From: Hyphomicrobiales bacterium
Lineage (GTDB): Bacteria; Pseudomonadota; Alphaproteobacteria; Rhizobiales; Rhizobiaceae
Length of the DNA: 46,745 bases
Direction: 5' to 3'
NCBI GenBank assembly: GCA_900468065.1
Contig: UBTA01000059.1
Coordinates: 1 to 46,745 of the forward strand
Shown: positions 44,349-46,745 of the stretch, one piece after another
Position numbering within the stretch: position 1 is the stretch's first letter
Layout: the number at the start of each line of letters is the position of its first letter
The notes under the pieces: generated by a model
Told to the model about the DNA's origin: nothing
Database searches by the model: none
Seen by the model: only the letters and a program-made list of their open reading frames with translations
Program-made: the position numbers and the translations under genes

Positions 44349-44481
44349 TGCAGAGCCGTCACAAACACATCCTGCCAAGATCGGCGATTTTCGAGGGCCA
44401 GACCATGCGCTCGCATGGGCGCGCCGAAAACCAGTTGAACCATCCGTGTAAATTACTCCCAGCCAGACAAGGAAAGTAGAG

Positions 44482-44775
44482 ATGGCAGCCAAGAAAGCCG
44501 CTCGGAAAAGTTTGAGCCTCGCACCGGTTCTCGACCTCAACGAGGCCAACGCGCTGCATGGCAAGTTGATGGCTCTGCGCGGCAATCCGCTCGCGATCGA
44601 CGCATCTGCGGTCGAGCGTGTCGGTGCGCTGTGCGTTCAGGTCCTGTTGGCCGGAGCCAAAAGCTGGGAAGAGGATAATCAGTCTTTCACCTTCGCCAAG
44701 GTGTCGGACGCATTTACGAAAACGACACAGCTCATCGGGGTCAATATCGACCACCTGATGGCAAAGGAGATTTGA
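44482..44775 (+). CDS. cheS: CheS, small STAS-like chemotaxis protein
   Basis: A 97-residue soluble protein, the size of Sinorhizobium CheS (Orf2 of the che operon), which binds CheA and speeds loss of phosphate from CheY1. The core LAPVLDLNEANALHGKLMAL, PLAIDASAVERVGALCVQVL resembles a STAS domain. A GGAAAG site precedes the ATG; the basic N-terminus (MAAKKAARKS) is typical. It lies between the receptor gene and cheY1, as in Rhizobiaceae, and ends 3 bp before cheY1. Confidence 0.88.
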   Translation: MAAKKAARKSLSLAPVLDLNEANALHGKLMALRGNPLAIDASAVERVGALCVQVLLAGAKSWEEDNQSFTFAKVSDAFTKTTQLIGVNIDHLMAKEI

Positions 44776-44778
44776 GAC

Positions 44779-45144
44779 ATGAAAAAGAAAGTTCTTACAG
44801 TCGATGATTCCCGAACCATCCGGAACATGCTGCTCGTCACGCTGAACAATGCCGGTTTCGAAACGATCCAGGCAGAAGACGGCATCGAGGGTCTGGAAAT
44901 TCTGGAGGATGCCAATCCGGACGTTATCGTCACCGACATCAACATGCCGCGTCTCGATGGCTTCGGCTTCATCGAGGGCGTGCGCAGGAACGAGAAATTC
45001 CGGGCAATCCCGATCCTGGTGCTGACGACGGAAAGCGACGCGGAAAAGAAGAACCGTGCCCGACAGGCAGGTGCTACCGGCTGGATCGTCAAGCCGTTCG
45101 ATCCGACCAAGCTGATCGATGCAATCGAGCGCGTAACCGCCTAA
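44779..45144 (+). CDS. cheY1: Chemotaxis response regulator CheY1
   Basis: A 121-residue single-domain receiver. Phosphorylation site Asp53 (VIVTDINMP), acidic pocket Asp9-Asp10 (TVDDSRT), Thr83/Thr84 and Lys105 (IVKPFD) are all in place. In two-CheY rhizobia, CheY2 sets motor speed while CheY1 acts as a phosphate sink. It begins 3 bp after cheS and ends 16 bp before cheA. Confidence 0.93.
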   Translation: MKKKVLTVDDSRTIRNMLLVTLNNAGFETIQAEDGIEGLEILEDANPDVIVTDINMPRLDGFGFIEGVRRNEKFRAIPILVLTTESDAEKKNRARQAGATGWIVKPFDPTKLIDAIERVTA

Positions 45145-45160
45145 GCCAGGATTCCTCCCC

Positions 45161-46745
45161 ATGGATATGAACGAAATCAAAGAGATTTTCTTCCAGGAAT
45201 GCGAGGAGCAACTCGCTGAATTGGAATCCGGTCTCCTGCGGCTCAATGACGGCGACCGTGATCCGGAAACGGTGAATGCGGTTTTCCGGGCGGTCCACTC
45301 CATCAAGGGTGGCGCCGGAGCGTTCGGGCTGGATGATCTTGTCTCTTTCGCACACGTGTTTGAGACCACGCTTGATTGCGTTCGTTCCAACAAGTTGGAA
45401 CCCAACCAGGATGTCCTGAAGGTCATGCTGAAATCAGCCGACGTCTTGGCCGACCTGACCAATGTCGCCCGCGACGGCGGCAGTGTCGATCAGGCCCGTT
45501 CGGCGCAGCTGATCCGCGAACTCGAGGCGCTGGCCAAGGGCGAGGCACCACCTGCCGCAGCCCCGGTCGCCGCAGCACCCAAGGCCGCACCGGTTGCTGC
45601 TGCACCTGCACCTGTTGTCAGCGACGACGGCTTTGTTCCGGTCGCCTTCTCCTTCGACGATTTCGGCGACGATGATGTCTCCGCCGATCTTCCGGCATAT
45701 GACGTCGTCTTCAAGCCGAAGTCGGAACTCTATACCAAGGGTAATGAAGCGACGCTGCTCCTGCGCGACCTCTCGCGTCTGGGTGAAATGAGCATCCATT
45801 GCAACATGGACAGCCTGCCATCCCTCGACCAGATGGACCCGGAAGCCGCCTACTTCTCCTGGAAAGTGTCGATCAAGACCGACAAGGGCGAAGATGCCGT
45901 GCGTTCGGTGTTCGAATTTGCCGAGTGGGACTGCGATCTCGAGGTGACGGCGCTCGAAACGGGCGAAACTCCGGAAGCCAATGGCGATGACCTGCCGATG
46001 CAGCCGGTCCCGTTTGATCTCTCCGCGCTCGACGGTGAACTTGATGCGCCTCTCGGCGTTGTCGAAGAGGAAGAGCAGATCGCTGCCGTGCAGGAAGCTG
46101 TCGCTGCTGCCGAAGCCGCATCCAATGTCGTCCAGATGGCCGGCAATGCATCACGCGCTGCCGCCAGTGACAAAGGTGCCGCCGCCGCTGCAGCCCAGAA
46201 CAACGCCCAGCAAGTCTCCTCAGCAGCCGCCCCAACTATCCGCGTTGATCTCGATCGCGTCGATCGGCTGATCAACCTCGTCGGCGAGCTGGTCATCAAC
46301 CAGGCCATGTTGTCGCAGAGCGTCATCGAGAATGACTCGAATGGCGTCTCGTCGATCAATATGGGTCTGGAAGAACTGCAGCAGCTAACCCGCGAGATCC
46401 AGGATTCGGTCATGGCGATCCGCGCGCAGCCGGTCAAGCCGGTCTTCCAGCGCATGGCCCGCACCGTCCGCGAAATCGCCGATATCACCGGCAAGTCGGT
46501 GCGCCTCGTTACCGAGGGTGAAAATACCGAAGTCGACAAGACGGTCATCGACAAGTTGGCCGAACCGCTGACGCACATGATCCGCAACGCGGTCGATCAC
46601 GGCCTCGAAATGCCGGAAAAGCGTCTTGCCGCCGGCAAGAGTGCCGAAGGCACGGTCAAGCTCACCGCCAAGCATCGCTCGGGCCGTATCGTCATCGAAC
46701 TCTCCGACGACGGCGCCGGCATCAACCGCGAGAAGGTGCGCCAGA
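45161..46745 (+). CDS. cheA: Chemotaxis histidine kinase CheA (partial)
   Basis: The reading frame is open to the window end; about 528 codons are present of an expected 700 or more. P1 (residues 1 to about 110) carries the phosphorylated His46 in AVHSIKGGAGAFG. After an Ala/Pro-rich linker comes P2 (about 180-260), another Ala-rich linker (about 300-355), then P3 with IRVDLDRVDRLINLVGELVINQ (about 357-378), and the kinase domain with the N box HMIRNAVDHGLE near 471 and the G1 box SDDGAGI near 516. ATG 45161 is chosen; ATG 45167 is possible. The missing end should hold the rest of P4 and P5. Confidence 0.95.
   Translation, partial: MDMNEIKEIFFQECEEQLAELESGLLRLNDGDRDPETVNAVFRAVHSIKGGAGAFGLDDLVSFAHVFETTLDCVRSNKLEPNQDVLKVMLKSADVLADLTNVARDGGSVDQARSAQLIRELEALAKGEAPPAAAPVAAAPKAAPVAAAPAPVVSDDGFVPVAFSFDDFGDDDVSADLPAYDVVFKPKSELYTKGNEATLLLRDLSRLGEMSIHCNMDSLPSLDQMDPEAAYFSWKVSIKTDKGEDAVRSVFEFAEWDCDLEVTALETGETPEANGDDLPMQPVPFDLSALDGELDAPLGVVEEEEQIAAVQEAVAAAEAASNVVQMAGNASRAAASDKGAAAAAAQNNAQQVSSAAAPTIRVDLDRVDRLINLVGELVINQAMLSQSVIENDSNGVSSINMGLEELQQLTREIQDSVMAIRAQPVKPVFQRMARTVREIADITGKSVRLVTEGENTEVDKTVIDKLAEPLTHMIRNAVDHGLEMPEKRLAAGKSAEGTVKLTAKHRSGRIVIELSDDGAGINREKVRQ

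Noticed and set aside
1..46745. CRISPR array, tRNA, rRNA, insertion sequence or prophage
   Set aside because: No regular spaced repeats, cloverleaf or RNA-gene sequence, transposase or phage genes seen when reading the window.

Overview
The window looks like the chromosome of a member of the Rhizobiaceae (Rhizobium, Agrobacterium, Allorhizobium or a relative). The grounds are the bioDAZ genes, a nearly complete succinoglycan-type exo cluster, a eukaryote-type glutamine synthetase II beside its small regulator gstI, the rhizobial rha operon layout, and the start of the Rhizobiaceae che operon. I cannot name the genus. Coding DNA is GC-rich and genes are tightly packed, often with 1-4 bp overlaps.

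Layout. (1) 1-2913: end of bioF, then bioD, bioA and bioZ, overlapping and translationally coupled (biotin synthesis). (2) 3031-4135: a 2-oxoglutarate/Fe(II)-type oxygenase and a small membrane protein. (3) 4146-23350: the exo cluster in the order exoP-N-O-M-A-L-K-H, T (minus), W-V (plus), U-X (minus), Y-F-Q (plus). ExoN supplies UDP-glucose. ExoY starts the lipid-linked repeat unit and ExoA, L, M, O, U and W extend it. ExoH and ExoV decorate it. ExoT, Q, P and F flip, polymerise and export it, ExoK trims it and ExoX restrains ExoY. exoI is missing between exoH and exoT, and exoZ and exoB do not follow exoQ. (4) 23367-28680: a class III nucleotide cyclase, glnII with divergent gstI, and a group of small housekeeping or hypothetical genes. 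(5) 28937-39867: L-rhamnose catabolism. rhaD and rhaI run leftward; rhaR, rhaS, rhaT, rhaP, rhaQ, rhaU and rhaK run rightward from a shared operator region. (6) 39918-41791: an ArsR-type repressor diverging from an MFS efflux pump. (7) 42714-46745: a globin-coupled chemoreceptor, cheS, cheY1 and the first part of cheA, which runs off the window.

Non-coding features I can support: two RIME-type rhizobial repeats (one inside the rha operon), a terminator after exoT, an A+T-rich block upstream of exoY, a pair of near-identical 17-19 bp operator-like sites between rhaD and rhaR, two adjoining hairpins with a ten-T run upstream of gstI, and operator/promoter sequence between the ArsR gene and its efflux pump. 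Two unlisted very small membrane peptides (28 and 37 codons) have good ribosome binding sites. I found no insertion sequence, phage, CRISPR array, rRNA or tRNA. Nothing here is clearly a new multi-gene system; the more original leads are the small peptides and the regulatory structures.
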